Below are positions 1 through 8,947 of a stretch of 64,000 bases of DNA, one piece after another (position 1 is the first letter of the stretch; every line of letters starts with the position of its first letter). Location: assembly GCF_002197665.1 (NCBI RefSeq), contig NZ_NBBJ01000002.1:248001-312000 (forward strand), written 5' to 3'. Source of the DNA: Sphingomonas mucosissima. Its GTDB lineage: Bacteria; Pseudomonadota; Alphaproteobacteria; Sphingomonadales; Sphingomonadaceae. The translations under genes were made by a program, and so were the position numbers. The notes under the pieces were generated by a model. The model was given only the letters and a program-made list of their open reading frames with translations, ran no database searches and was not told where the DNA came from.

Positions 1-769
1 GATGGCCATGCAGCGAGGCAATGATGATCTGCTTGACGACATGGTAGATCGCCGCATCCCCATCGATCACTTGCTTCAGGCGCGAGGCGAGCGGGCTGAC
101 GATGCCGTAAGCGAGCAGCACGCCGAGGAACGTGCCGACCAGCGCGGAGCCGATCATCCCGCCGAGCACTGCCGGCGGCTGATCGATCGAGCCCATGGTC
201 TTCACGACGCCCAGCACGGCCGCGACGATGCCGAGCGCAGGGAGCGCGTCCGCCAGCGAGGAAAGGGTGGTGTGCGGCCCCTCCACCTCGTGATGGTGGG
301 TCTTGATGGCATTATCCATGACGTCCTCGACCGCGTGCACGTCCAGCGTGCCCGAGGAAACGACAACAAGCCGCAGCGTGTCGGCGATGAGGTTCACGAG
401 CGTGTGGTCAGCGACCAGCTTTGGATATTCGGCGAAGACGGGGGAGGATTTGGGATCCTCGACGTGCGGTTCGAGCGCGATCGGCCCTTCCATCCGCAGC
501 ATCTTCATCAGCTTCGACACCAGGAAGATGACGTCGAGATAATCCTGCTTCTTGTATTTGGGGCCTTTAAACACCTTGGCGAGGCCGCCGCCCATCGCCT
601 TCAGCTCCTTGCCCGAATTGCCGATGATCAGCGCGCCCGCGGCGGCGCCGCCGATGATCAGCATCTCGTGCGGCAGCGCATGCAGCACCGGGCCAAGCGC
701 GCCGCCGGTGATGGCAAAGCCGCCGAAGACCATGGCAATGAGAACAACAAGGCCAATGGCGGCGAGCAT
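1..769 (-). CDS. motA: Flagellar stator protein MotA (partial, 3' end outside window)
   Basis: Reading from ATG at 769 gives 256 codons without a stop before the window edge; complete MotA proteins are about 290 residues. The product begins MLAAIGLVVLIAMVFGG and has the MotA layout: two N-terminal membrane segments (residues about 3-22 and 35-52), a charged cytoplasmic loop, then two more segments containing ALPALGIVAAVLGVVKTMG (the conserved proline before TM3) and LVGTFLGVLLAYGIVSPLA. MotA with MotB forms the inner-membrane ion channel that drives the flagellar motor. The partner motB is expected just outside the window. The gene lies downstream of flgL but has its own sigma-28 type promoter. 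Identification is firm. Confidence 0.93.
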   Translation of the reverse strand, partial: MLAAIGLVVLIAMVFGGFAITGGALGPVLHALPHEMLIIGGAAAGALIIGNSGKELKAMGGGLAKVFKGPKYKKQDYLDVIFLVSKLMKMLRMEGPIALEPHVEDPKSSPVFAEYPKLVADHTLVNLIADTLRLVVVSSGTLDVHAVEDVMDNAIKTHHHEVEGPHTTLSSLADALPALGIVAAVLGVVKTMGSIDQPPAVLGGMIGSALVGTFLGVLLAYGIVSPLASRLKQVIDGDAAIYHVVKQIIIASLHGH

Positions 770-804
770 GCTTATCCCCGGGAAATGCGTCGTGTGCGAT
801 CTAA

Positions 805-831
805 CAAACGACCGGACGGACTAGATTTTTA
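805..831 (-). promoter_or_regulatory. Sigma-28 (FliA) type promoter of motA
   Basis: On the minus strand the site reads CTAAA, 15 bases, then GTCGTTTG. Spacing and -10 element match those in front of both flagellin genes, flgM and fliD. The -10 lies about 36 bases upstream of the motA ATG. That TAAA is a FliA -35 element is established; use of this -10 form here is inferred from the five-fold recurrence. Confidence 0.75.
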
Positions 832-869
832 GGGCCAATCGCGGCTGGATTGCCGGCCGCGGGCGAAGA

Positions 870-1763
870 TCACCTGAGATAGCTGAACAGGGACAGGCTG
901 GAGAGCTTGGAGAAGCTGGCTTGCGTTGCTTGCAGGATCGTCATGGTCTTCTGCAGCTGGACGATGGTTTCGGTGGGATCGGCGTCCTCGATGGCGGCGC
1001 GCATCACCTCGCGGTCGTTCGCCGCCGTCTTGAGCTGCGCGGCGTGGAGATCGACCCGCGCCTCGCGCGCGCCAAGCGAGGCCTGGGTCGCCGTGACCTG
1101 ATCGGCGACGGTCGCGAGGGTATCGGCGGCGTCGCTTGGCAGCGTTTCGCCGGCCCGCAGCGCCGCCACGATGGCGGCGATGGCGCTGCCAAGGTCAGCC
1201 CCGTCCTTGGTCGCCAGGAAATCCCGGGCGTTGACGGTCGCTTCCACGCTTTGCCCGTCGCCGATCGGCATCGCTGCCGCCTTGCCCTCGGCGAAGCGGA
1301 GCGCGCTGCCTGAGCCCTTGGTGACAGCAGCATCGGCATCCTTGCCGCCGAACAGCGGCATCCCGCGCGCGTCCTTGCCGTTCGCCAGCGCGACGACCGA
1401 CTCAAGAATGCCCTGCAGCTCGGTGGCGATCGCCGCCTTAGCCGTATCGGAATTCGTGCCGTTCTTGCCCTGGAGCACCAGTTCGGACGCGCGTTGCAGC
1501 CGCTCGTTCATTTGCGAAAGGCTGCTGCCAGCCTGTTGCAGCGTCGCCTGCGCCAGCTTGACGTTGGCCGCGTCCTGCACCCCATCGGCATTGGCGCGGC
1601 CGATCACTTGCAGCCGCTGATACCCGACGCTGTCGTCGGACGGCGCCAGCAGCTTCTTGCCGGTGGATACCTGCTCGTTCAGCCGGTCGAACTGCGCCTG
1701 CAGCTTCTGCATCGACGCGGTGGAGCGGCTGTAGAACAGGCCTGTGGAGATGTTGTTGCTCAT
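870..1763 (-). CDS. flgL: Flagellar hook-filament junction protein FlgL (HAP3)
   Basis: The 297-residue product has flagellin-like ends: an N-terminal helical domain (MSNNISTGLFYSRSTASMQK, with TGKKLLAPSDDSVGYQRL at about 35-52) and a C-terminal helix ending in a Leu/Ser-rich tail. This is the FlgL pattern, and it follows flgK directly, the stop of flgK and the start of flgL overlapping by one base at 1763. FlgL sits between FlgK and the filament and is exported by the flagellar type III system. It is the last gene of the rod/hook operon; motA downstream has its own promoter. Confidence 0.92.
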   Translation of the reverse strand: MSNNISTGLFYSRSTASMQKLQAQFDRLNEQVSTGKKLLAPSDDSVGYQRLQVIGRANADGVQDAANVKLAQATLQQAGSSLSQMNERLQRASELVLQGKNGTNSDTAKAAIATELQGILESVVALANGKDARGMPLFGGKDADAAVTKGSGSALRFAEGKAAAMPIGDGQSVEATVNARDFLATKDGADLGSAIAAIVAALRAGETLPSDAADTLATVADQVTATQASLGAREARVDLHAAQLKTAANDREVMRAAIEDADPTETIVQLQKTMTILQATQASFSKLSSLSLFSYLR

Positions 1764-3097
1764 CAGCGGATGTCCAGCAGGGTCTGGAAGGTGTCACGCG
1801 CGATCGAGATGACCCGGCTCGACGCCTGATACGCCTGCTGGAAGCGCAAGAGATCCACCGCCTCCCGGTCCAGATCGACGCCGGAGAGGGTGTCGCGTGC
1901 TGCGATTGCCGCGTCATGGATGGCTGCCTGCGCCTCACCCACGACACCGCGCGCCTGGATGGCGGCGGCATTGCCCGAGACCATGGCGCTCACCGTGGTC
2001 TCGAACCCGGCGCGCCCGCGCAGGCCTTCCAGCGCGAGGAGGTTGCCGTTTCCGCGTGTTCCCTCGCCTGCCGAAGCCGCCGCGATGCCGCGGGGATCGG
2101 TCATCGCCACCTTGATGTCGGTCGGCGTGCTGCCAGCCGCGAAGAGCGGCGCGCCGGCTGTGCCATCGAGCGTCTGTCCGCCGGTCTGTACGGCGTTGAC
2201 GCCGGTGACGAAGTCCTTTGCCAGTTCGTTCAGTTCCGATCGGGCCGCCGCGATCCGCTGCGCGCCATCGACGATCCCGCCGATCGCGCCGCCGCCCGGC
2301 ACCAGCATCGACACGTCGGACCCGTTCTTCACGGCGATGGCGACCGCGCCCTCGGCGTTGCGCGCATAGCTGACCGTCGCGACTTGATTGCCGCTGACGA
2401 GCATGGTGCCTGTGCCGGCACCGGCGCGCACGGTGGCGCGGCCGGCGGCATCATAACTGGCGCTGACGTCCACCAGCGCGCTCATCCGTTCGAGAATGGC
2501 GTCGCGCTGGTCGGCGAGGTTCGCCGCGCCGGCGGTGTTCGGGCCGACACGGCCGAGGCCATCGTTCACCTTAGCGAGCGCGGCCGACAGGCTGTTGAGA
2601 TCGGCGACGGCCTGGTCGGCGGTCGCGTCCAGTTCCGCTGTCGCCTGCGCCAGCGCGGCGCCCGTTGCGCTGAACGACGCGGCGAGCGCGTTGGCCTGCT
2701 CGATCATCGCGGCGCGGGGTGCCGTGGCGGTCGGATCGGCGGCAACGCCCTTGGCAGCGTTGAAGAAGGCGGTGAGCCGGTTGCCGAGCCCGGCGCCGGT
2801 CAGCGCCGATTGGACGCGGCCGAGCCAGACGCCGCCCGCCTCGGTGCGCGCGAGATCGGCGCCGGCGGTGCGCACCGCCGCGGCCTTGAATTGATCGGCG
2901 GCACGCGTGACGCCGGTGACGAACACGCCGTGGCCGGTCACCCCCGTCTTGCCACTGATGCTGACAATTTCGCTCGTCGTGATCGAGCGCCGCGAAAAGC
3001 CCGCCACCCCGGCGTTCGCGATGTTCTCCGACACCACGCCAAGCGCGGTCTGATTCGCGCGGATGCCCGACGCGCCGATGGAAAGAAGGTCGCTCAC
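1763..3097 (-). CDS. flgK: Flagellar hook-associated protein FlgK (HAP1)
   Basis: The 444-residue product starts MSDLLSIGASGIRANQTALG followed by ENIANAGVAGFSRR, the rod/hook/HAP N-terminal signature. It ends with a C-terminal helix containing VDLDREAVDLLRFQQAYQAS, typical of FlgK. It is shorter than the roughly 550-residue enterobacterial protein, with the middle variable domain reduced. It forms the first hook-filament junction layer. The start overlaps the end of flgJ by 4 bases, indicating translational coupling inside the flgB-flgL operon. Confidence 0.93.
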   Translation of the reverse strand: MSDLLSIGASGIRANQTALGVVSENIANAGVAGFSRRSITTSEIVSISGKTGVTGHGVFVTGVTRAADQFKAAAVRTAGADLARTEAGGVWLGRVQSALTGAGLGNRLTAFFNAAKGVAADPTATAPRAAMIEQANALAASFSATGAALAQATAELDATADQAVADLNSLSAALAKVNDGLGRVGPNTAGAANLADQRDAILERMSALVDVSASYDAAGRATVRAGAGTGTMLVSGNQVATVSYARNAEGAVAIAVKNGSDVSMLVPGGGAIGGIVDGAQRIAAARSELNELAKDFVTGVNAVQTGGQTLDGTAGAPLFAAGSTPTDIKVAMTDPRGIAAASAGEGTRGNGNLLALEGLRGRAGFETTVSAMVSGNAAAIQARGVVGEAQAAIHDAAIAARDTLSGVDLDREAVDLLRFQQAYQASSRVISIARDTFQTLLDIR

Positions 3098-3492
3098 GCC
3101 GGTCCGATGCCTGTGCCGGGGTTAAGGCCCGATTGCGATATTTGGTCGTCTCCGCCCGCACTGGCGGTCGCCGGCTGATTTTCCGCCGGCGTGGCGGAAA
3201 GGCCACGCGACAGGAATTCGGTCATCGCCTTGCCGATGCCGAGCGGCGTGTGCTGCGCCATTTGCTGGACCAGCTTCTGATCCTGCATGTCGCGGAAGGT
3301 GTCGATCGCCTGGCTGTCGAACAGCGGCTCGGCGAGCTTCGCTGCCCGCATCGACTTCAGCATCATGGAGGTGAAGACCGCCTCGAACTGCTGCCCCGCC
3401 TTCGCGAGATTTTCGCTCGTGGCTTGGCGCTTCAGGCCCGAATCGATCCCGGTGGTGCCCGAGATCTGGCCGATCTGGCTCGGGCCGGTCAC
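3094..3492 (-). CDS. flgJ: Rod-binding protein, FlgJ N-terminal domain only
   Basis: The 132-residue protein matches the FlgJ rod-binding domain: FEAVFTSMMLKSMRAA at about 37-52 and DMQDQKLVQQMAQ at about 69-81. The C-terminal muramidase domain of enterobacterial FlgJ is absent, as is common in alphaproteobacteria. A separate lytic transglycosylase gene at 12536 in the same locus probably supplies wall-cutting activity for rod passage (inference). It overlaps flgI upstream and flgK downstream by 4 bases each. Confidence 0.88.
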   Translation of the reverse strand: MTGPSQIGQISGTTGIDSGLKRQATSENLAKAGQQFEAVFTSMMLKSMRAAKLAEPLFDSQAIDTFRDMQDQKLVQQMAQHTPLGIGKAMTEFLSRGLSATPAENQPATASAGGDDQISQSGLNPGTGIGPA

Positions 3493-4625
3493 AGGACGAT
3501 CAACTCGGCCTTGAGCGCGCCGGCTTCCTTCAGCGCCTCCAGGATCGCGACCAGGTCCGCCGGGGAAGCGCCGATGGCGTTCACCGCCTTTACGATGTCG
3601 GCGAGCTTCGGACCGGGGGCGAGGAGGAACATCGGGCGCTGCTCCTCGTCCACGGCGACGCCGGATTTGCGCTCCATCGCGGTCTGGCCCTGGCTGAACG
3701 GCGCGGGCTGGCTGATGCGCTGGTTCTCGTCGATGCGTACCGTCAGCTTGCCATGCGTCACGGCGGCCGGGCCGACGCGGACGGCGGAGTTGATGACCAC
3801 GGTTCCTGAGCGTGCGTTGACGATGACCTTTGCCGGCGGCTCGGCCGAGACGACGTCGAGGTTCTCGATCGTCGACATCAAGGTGGCGCGCACATCGGCG
3901 CCCATCGGCGCGCGCACGGCGACCGACACCGCATCCACTGCTTGCGCCACGCCAAAGCCCAGCTTCTGGTTGATCGCCGCCGCGACATTCTGCGCGGTGG
4001 TGAAGTCCGCGCGCTGGAGATTGAAGGTGAGGTTGGGTGCGTCGGCGAAGCCGGTCGCAACCGCGCGCTCCACCGTGGCGCCTTCGGGAATGCGGCCGGT
4101 GGAGGGCGTGTTGACCACGATCTGCGACCCGTCCTTGCCCTCTGCGCCAAGCCCGCCGACCGCGAGATTGCCCTGCGCCATGGCATAGATCTGGCCATCC
4201 GCGCCTAGTAGCGGCGCCATGATCAGGCTGCCGCCACGCAAGGACTTCGCCTTGCCCATCGAGGAGACGGTGATGTCGATCCGCTGGCCGGGCTTGGCAA
4301 AGGCGGGCAGCTCGGCAGTGATCATCACCACCGCGGCGTTCTTCAGCCCCTGGTTGGCGTTGGGCGGCAGCTGGAGGCCGAAGCGCGAGGCGACCGCCTT
4401 CATCGACTGCACGGTATATTCGAGATTGTCGTCGCCGGTGCCGGGCAGGCCGACCACCACGCCATAGCCGGTGAGCTGGTTCGACCGGATGCCCTGAAAG
4501 CCGCCGAGATCCTTGATCCGGTCAGCCGTGGCGGGCGCCGCGACGCACAGCGCCGCGATCAGCAGCGCAGGAAGGGCGAGGAAGGTGCGGAACATGGTCA
4601 TGATGCTCGGGTGTGAGGGCGACAT
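3489..4625 (-). CDS. flgI: Flagellar P-ring protein FlgI
   Basis: The 378-residue product has a Sec signal peptide (hydrophobic FLALPALLIAALCVAA, cleavage near PATA-DRIKDLGG). The mature start RIKDLGGFQGIRSNQLTGYG is characteristic of FlgI, and the typical C-terminal end (residues about 345-378) is present. FlgI forms the periplasmic P ring around the rod with help from FlgA, encoded at 11254. Internal ATG codons (for example at 4601) are possible starts and would still include the whole signal peptide; no strong ribosome-binding site distinguishes them. Confidence 0.95.
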   Translation of the reverse strand: MSPSHPSIMTMFRTFLALPALLIAALCVAAPATADRIKDLGGFQGIRSNQLTGYGVVVGLPGTGDDNLEYTVQSMKAVASRFGLQLPPNANQGLKNAAVVMITAELPAFAKPGQRIDITVSSMGKAKSLRGGSLIMAPLLGADGQIYAMAQGNLAVGGLGAEGKDGSQIVVNTPSTGRIPEGATVERAVATGFADAPNLTFNLQRADFTTAQNVAAAINQKLGFGVAQAVDAVSVAVRAPMGADVRATLMSTIENLDVVSAEPPAKVIVNARSGTVVINSAVRVGPAAVTHGKLTVRIDENQRISQPAPFSQGQTAMERKSGVAVDEEQRPMFLLAPGPKLADIVKAVNAIGASPADLVAILEALKEAGALKAELIVL

Positions 4626-4652
4626 GGTTAATGCGGCGCTAAATGGCGGCGG

Positions 4653-5339
4653 TCAGAACGGGCTCACCACCTGGAAGAAGCGGCTCAGCCAGCCTTGCCG
4701 CCCGGCGCGCGCGACGTCGCCCTTGCCGGTATAGGCGATCTGCGCATCGGCGACGCGGGTGGAAGCAACGCGGTTGTCGCGGTCGACATCGGCGGTGCGC
4801 ACCAGGCCTTTAATCTGGATGAACTCGTCGCCGCGGTTGAGCGTGACGCGCTTCTGCCCCTGCACCAGCATCGTCCCGTTGGGATAGACCTGCGCCACGG
4901 TGACCGAGATCTCGCCCGACAGCGAGTTGGCTTGGCCTGCGGTGCCGGTGCCCGCGAAATTGCGGTTGCCGCTGACGCTGGCGTCGGCCGGGTTGAACAG
5001 GTTGAGCGGACCGGTGCTCGGCGGGGTGATGCCGAAGCCGCCGCCCGAATCGAGCTTGGAGGTCGATGACTTGGACGCTGCCGTCCGCTCCACCAGCACG
5101 ATCGTCAGCGGATCGCCGACGCGGCGCGCGCGCCAGCCTTCGTGCAGCGCGGCATAGCCGTCCGCCGCCTGGAAGATCGCGCCGGTCGCTGGCGCAGGCG
5201 CGGGCGCGACGGGCAGGGGATGCACCGCGGTGAAATCCTCTGCCGGTGCCTTTTTGCCGAACAGCCCGGCCTGCGCCGGGGCGGCAACCAGAAGCGCCAC
5301 GGCGCCAAGAGCGAGAGCACGCATCGTCCGATCCCGCAT
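4653..5339 (-). CDS. flgH: Flagellar L-ring protein FlgH without a lipobox
   Basis: The 228-residue product is recognisable as FlgH by GDPLTIVLVERTAASKSS, the VYPNGTMLVQGQK region and GLVRTADVDRDNRV near the C-terminus. FlgH forms the outer-membrane L ring and is normally a lipoprotein. This one contains no cysteine at all. Its signal sequence (MRALALGAVALLVAAPAQA-GLFGKK) looks like a signal peptidase I substrate, so lipid anchoring is unlikely. It ends about 27 bases before flgI, and its start touches the flgG stop at 5339. Confidence 0.93.
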   Translation of the reverse strand: MRDRTMRALALGAVALLVAAPAQAGLFGKKAPAEDFTAVHPLPVAPAPAPATGAIFQAADGYAALHEGWRARRVGDPLTIVLVERTAASKSSTSKLDSGGGFGITPPSTGPLNLFNPADASVSGNRNFAGTGTAGQANSLSGEISVTVAQVYPNGTMLVQGQKRVTLNRGDEFIQIKGLVRTADVDRDNRVASTRVADAQIAYTGKGDVARAGRQGWLSRFFQVVSPF

Positions 5340-6127
5340 CAGATGTTCTGATTGACGTATTTGAGCATCTCGTCGGTGGCCGAGATCATCTTGGAATTGA
5401 CCTCATAGGCGCGCTGCGTCTCGATCATGTCGACCAGCTCCTCGACGACGTTGACGTTCGACGCCTCCAGCATCCCCTGACGGATCTTGCCGCGTCCGTC
5501 CTCGCCCGGGACGCCCATGTTGGCAGTGCCCGATGCGGCGGTTTCGACGAGGTAATTGTCACCGATCGCCTGGAGCCCGGCGGTGTTGGGAAAGCTCGCG
5601 ACCTGGATCTGCCCGAGGTTCGATGCTTCCGCCTGGCCGGGGATCGAGGCGGAGACGGTGCCGTCCATGCCGATCGTGATGGCGGTGGCATTTTCGGGCA
5701 CGTTGATGCCCGGCATCACCTGATACCCTTCGGATGTGATCAGCAGGCCTTCAGGCGAGCGCGAGAAATTGCCCGCACGGGTATAGCCGAGCTGCCCGCC
5801 CGGCAGCTGCACCTGGAAATAGCCGTCACCGTCCAGCGCCATGTCGAGGCTGTTGCCCGTGGTGTTGAGCGACCCCTGCGTATCGATCCGCGCATTGGCC
5901 TGCACGCGCACGCCGGTGCCGAGGTTCAGGCCGGTCGCGTATTTGGTTTCCTGCGTGGACTGCGCGCCCGGCGCGGTGATCACCTGATAGCTCAGCGTCT
6001 CGAACGACGCGCGATCGCGCTTGTACCCGGTGGTGTTCACGTTCGCGAGGTTGTTCGAGATAACCCGCATGCGCGTATCCTGGGCGTCGAGCCCGGTGCG
6101 CGCGATGTGCATGGCGGCGGTGGTCAT
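5339..6127 (-). CDS. flgG: Distal rod protein FlgG
   Basis: The 262-residue protein has the FlgG hallmarks: start MTTAAMHIARTGLDAQDTRM, then NNLANVNTTGYKRDRASFE, and the C-terminal ASNVNVVEELVDMIETQRAYE with the terminal MLKYVNQNI. It forms the distal rod inside the P and L rings. A ribosome-binding sequence (AGGGAAACAGAG) precedes the ATG. It lies between flgF and flgH in the conserved order. Confidence 0.96.
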   Translation of the reverse strand: MTTAAMHIARTGLDAQDTRMRVISNNLANVNTTGYKRDRASFETLSYQVITAPGAQSTQETKYATGLNLGTGVRVQANARIDTQGSLNTTGNSLDMALDGDGYFQVQLPGGQLGYTRAGNFSRSPEGLLITSEGYQVMPGINVPENATAITIGMDGTVSASIPGQAEASNLGQIQVASFPNTAGLQAIGDNYLVETAASGTANMGVPGEDGRGKIRQGMLEASNVNVVEELVDMIETQRAYEVNSKMISATDEMLKYVNQNI

Positions 6128-6158
6128 GTCTCTGTTTCCCTATTCAGTCGCGCGCGGA

Positions 6159-6911
6159 TCAGGCGGGCATCCGCATCACGGATGCGGCGCCCTCGTCCAT
6201 GGTCTTGGCTTCCTTCAGCAGGTTCGCCTGGACCTCGTAGCTGCGCTGGTTCTCGATCATGTCGACCAAGACCTGCGTCATGTTGACGTTGCTTTGTTCA
6301 AGCGTGCCCGACGCGACCTTTGCGTCCATATTCTCCGGCAGCACGCCGCCGCCGCGCACGTGCATCAGATTGTCGAGGCCCTTCACCGTCGCCGAGCCCT
6401 TGTCCGAGACGAGCTTCAGCCGGTCGACAACGGTGGCATCGGTCGGCGCGCCGCCCTGCGGCACGATCGAGATCGAACCGTCCGACCCGATCGAGAGCGA
6501 AGTATATGGCGGGATCGTGATCGGGCCCCCTGATCCCATCACGAGATAGCCGTCCCCCGTCTGCAACGTGCCCGATGCAGTCACGGTCAAGTCGCCGCGG
6601 CGGGTATAGGCCTCGGTCCCGTCCGGCGCCTGCACCGTCAGCCAGGTGTCGGCGTCGGTCAGCGCCACATCGAGGTTGCGGCCCGTCTGCACCAGCGCGC
6701 CGAGGCTGCGATCGGCGTCCGTCACTTCCTGTGCGGCCGGGGCGCGCGCCTCGAAACGCGCGCCGCCGCCCTTCAGCTCGATGCGATCGAACACCACGCG
6801 ATCGGCGCGAAAGCCGGTCGTGGAGGCGTTCGCCATGTTGTTGGCGATCGCCGCCTGCGCCGCCATGTGCGCCTTGAGGCCCGTCGCCGCCGTGTAGACC
6901 AGCTTGTCCAT
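6159..6911 (-). CDS. flgF: Proximal rod protein FlgF
   Basis: The 250-residue product starts MDKLVYTAATGLKAHMAAQA with the rod motif NNMANASTTGFRADR, and ends with a C-terminal domain containing EQSNVNMTQVLVDMIENQR. It is close in length and order to FlgF, the minor rod protein between FlgC and FlgG. It lies between flgE and flgG, with about 30 bases to flgG. Confidence 0.94.
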   Translation of the reverse strand: MDKLVYTAATGLKAHMAAQAAIANNMANASTTGFRADRVVFDRIELKGGGARFEARAPAAQEVTDADRSLGALVQTGRNLDVALTDADTWLTVQAPDGTEAYTRRGDLTVTASGTLQTGDGYLVMGSGGPITIPPYTSLSIGSDGSISIVPQGGAPTDATVVDRLKLVSDKGSATVKGLDNLMHVRGGGVLPENMDAKVASGTLEQSNVNMTQVLVDMIENQRSYEVQANLLKEAKTMDEGAASVMRMPA

Positions 6912-6982
6912 GGTTCGATCGATCCAAAGGTGTTCCGTTCACGCCAAGGCGCAACCGGAACACAGCAAGAGTCAGGCCAGAT

Positions 6983-8227
6983 TTATGCGCGGATGTTGAA
7001 GATCGTCTGCGAGATCTGGCTGGAGGTATCGAGCGCCTTGGCGTTCGCCTGGAAATTACGCTGCGCCGCGATCAGCTCGACCAGCTCTTCGGTGATGTCG
7101 ACGTTCGATCCCTCGATCGTGCCGGACATCAGCTTGCCGAAGCCGTTCTCGTTCGCCGCGCCCATCGTGGCGACGCCCGACAGGCCCGTCGCGCTCCAAT
7201 ATTGCCCGCCGTTCTGGCGCAGGCCGGTCGGGTTGACGAAGTTCGCCAGCGCCACCTTGCCCAGCTTCACCGCGTCGCCGTTCGAATAGCTGGCGGTGAT
7301 GACGCCCGAGCTGTCGACGGTGATGCCGGAGAATTCGCCCAGTGCGGTGCCATCCTGCGAGCGGGAGGAAATGGCGAATGGCTGCTTGGCGGCGGTCGAG
7401 CCGGTCAGGTCGAAGCTGATCGGCGCCCGCGTCGCGTCGCCCGCCTCGGGGTAGGCGAGCGAGATCGTGCCGCTACCGAGCAGGTTGCCGTCCGAATCAA
7501 ACGCGATGTCCGTGCCGCCCTCGTTCATTGGCGTGTCGCCGACGAAGCTGTGGACGGTCCACTCGCTGGCAGTGCCGGTTGCGTCGGTTGGCGCCTTGCG
7601 AACGAAGTAGTTCGTCAGCGTCTGCGGGTTGCCGGCGGCATCATAGATCGTGGTGCTGGTCGCACTGGCATAGCTTGCCGGGTTGGCTCGGCTGAACTCG
7701 GCTTCGGACGCGCCGGCGTTGATGTTGAGATTTGCCTTCAGCGCGACCTTGCCCGTCGCCGTTGCCGTGCCGGTGGTCATCGGCACGCGCACATCGATGA
7801 GCGTGCCGTTGTTCGGCACCGTGCCGTCAGTTTCCACGGCATAGGCCTGCAGCCGGCTGCCCTGCGCGTCGGTGATGAATCGGTTCGGATCGACGCCGAA
7901 GCTGCCGTTGCGGGTGTAAGCGATCGTCGAACCGCCGGCGGCGGTGGTCTTCACCGGGAAGAAGCCGTCGCCAGCCACCGCCAGATCAAGCGACGAGCCG
8001 GTGGTGACCAGGCTGCCCGCGCCGAACATCTGCTTGTTCTGCGTCAGCGCCGCGCCCGATCCGGTCAGCCGGCGCGGATCGCTGGTGAAGTTCGACGCCA
8101 TGATATCGGTGAATTCGCTGCGGCTCTTCTTGAAGCCGTTGGTCGAGACGTTGGCGATGTTGTGCGAGATGGTCGACATGTCGGTCTGCGCTGCCTGGAG
8201 ACCGGAAAGCGAAGTGTAGAAGGACAT
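6983..8227 (-). CDS. flgE: Flagellar hook protein FlgE
   Basis: The 414-residue product starts MSFYTSLSGLQAAQTDMSTI followed by HNIANVSTNGFKKSR, and ends with the C-terminal motif GSNVDITEELVELIAAQRNF. Length and order fit the hook subunit, exported by the flagellar type III apparatus and assembled under the FlgD cap. AGGAG lies about 9 bases upstream of the ATG. The middle region is rich in Thr, Gly and Asn, as usual for hook outer domains. Confidence 0.96.
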   Translation of the reverse strand: MSFYTSLSGLQAAQTDMSTISHNIANVSTNGFKKSRSEFTDIMASNFTSDPRRLTGSGAALTQNKQMFGAGSLVTTGSSLDLAVAGDGFFPVKTTAAGGSTIAYTRNGSFGVDPNRFITDAQGSRLQAYAVETDGTVPNNGTLIDVRVPMTTGTATATGKVALKANLNINAGASEAEFSRANPASYASATSTTIYDAAGNPQTLTNYFVRKAPTDATGTASEWTVHSFVGDTPMNEGGTDIAFDSDGNLLGSGTISLAYPEAGDATRAPISFDLTGSTAAKQPFAISSRSQDGTALGEFSGITVDSSGVITASYSNGDAVKLGKVALANFVNPTGLRQNGGQYWSATGLSGVATMGAANENGFGKLMSGTIEGSNVDITEELVELIAAQRNFQANAKALDTSSQISQTIFNIRA

Positions 8228-8269
8228 GGGGAAAACTCCTGAAAAGCGGGAAGACGGGGGAAGGGGAGG

Positions 8270-8944
8270 TCAGCCGATCTGGCGAACGGCGGAGACGGGA
8301 ACCTCGCCGATCCCCGGCAAGGTCAGGACGGCAGCGCCGGTGGTGGTCGAAACGGAGGTGACGGGCGCCCAGACGAGGCCATTCGTGCCAACCGAGCGGC
8401 TGCCGTCATTGGCGCTGACGTTGACGGTGAAGGGGCCAGCGCCTGCTTCCATGCCGCCAGCGGTCTTGCCGTCCCAATCGTAGCTGACCGTGCCGGCCTT
8501 CTGCGCCCCGAGGTCCGCGGAATGGAGCAACTGGCCGTTCGCATCGGAGATCGCGACGGTTACGTTGCTCGCGTCGGCGCCCAGCTCGATCGCGCCGGCA
8601 ATCCCGCCCGAGGCGCGGCCATAAGCGACATTGCCCGGCGTCAGCACGGTGCGCCCGACATAGCTGATCGCATCCTGCGTGCTCGTCGCGCCCAGCTTGT
8701 CGGCGATCGCCTTCAGCGTGGAGCCCATCTCGGTGATGCCGGCCAGCGAGGAGAACTGCGCCATTTGCGCAACCATCTGCGTGTTGTCGACCGGATCGAA
8801 CGGATCCTGGTTCTTCATCTGCGCCGTCATCAGCTTCAGAAAATCAGCTTGCCCCATGGTGGGGGATTTGGCCGCGTTCTTCGCCGCGGTGTTGGCGGTG
8901 GAGAGGCCAAGGTTGCCGATCGTCGCGTCAAAGGAGGTCGCCAT
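8270..8944 (-). CDS. flgD: Flagellar hook cap protein FlgD
   Basis: The 224-residue protein carries the conserved FlgD N-terminal block MGQADFLKLMTAQMKNQDP (about 30-48) followed by DPVDNTQMVAQMAQFSS. A FlgD Ig-like/tudor region follows, including YDWDGKTAGG. FlgD is the scaffold for hook polymerisation. It lies between flgC and flgE; the four bases to flgC and 42 to flgE fit one transcript. Confidence 0.94.
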   Translation of the reverse strand: MATSFDATIGNLGLSTANTAAKNAAKSPTMGQADFLKLMTAQMKNQDPFDPVDNTQMVAQMAQFSSLAGITEMGSTLKAIADKLGATSTQDAISYVGRTVLTPGNVAYGRASGGIAGAIELGADASNVTVAISDANGQLLHSADLGAQKAGTVSYDWDGKTAGGMEAGAGPFTVNVSANDGSRSVGTNGLVWAPVTSVSTTTGAAVLTLPGIGEVPVSAVRQIG

Positions 8945-8947
8945 TGA

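Noticed and set aside
2..832. A 276-codon open frame on the plus strand opposite motA.
   Set aside because: It is antisense to a clear MotA sequence, low-complexity (Arg/Asp/Ala-rich) and a usual artefact of GC-rich third positions.
1916..3178. A 420-codon plus-strand open frame opposite flgK.
   Set aside because: Shadow of flgK, no start signal or conserved motif.
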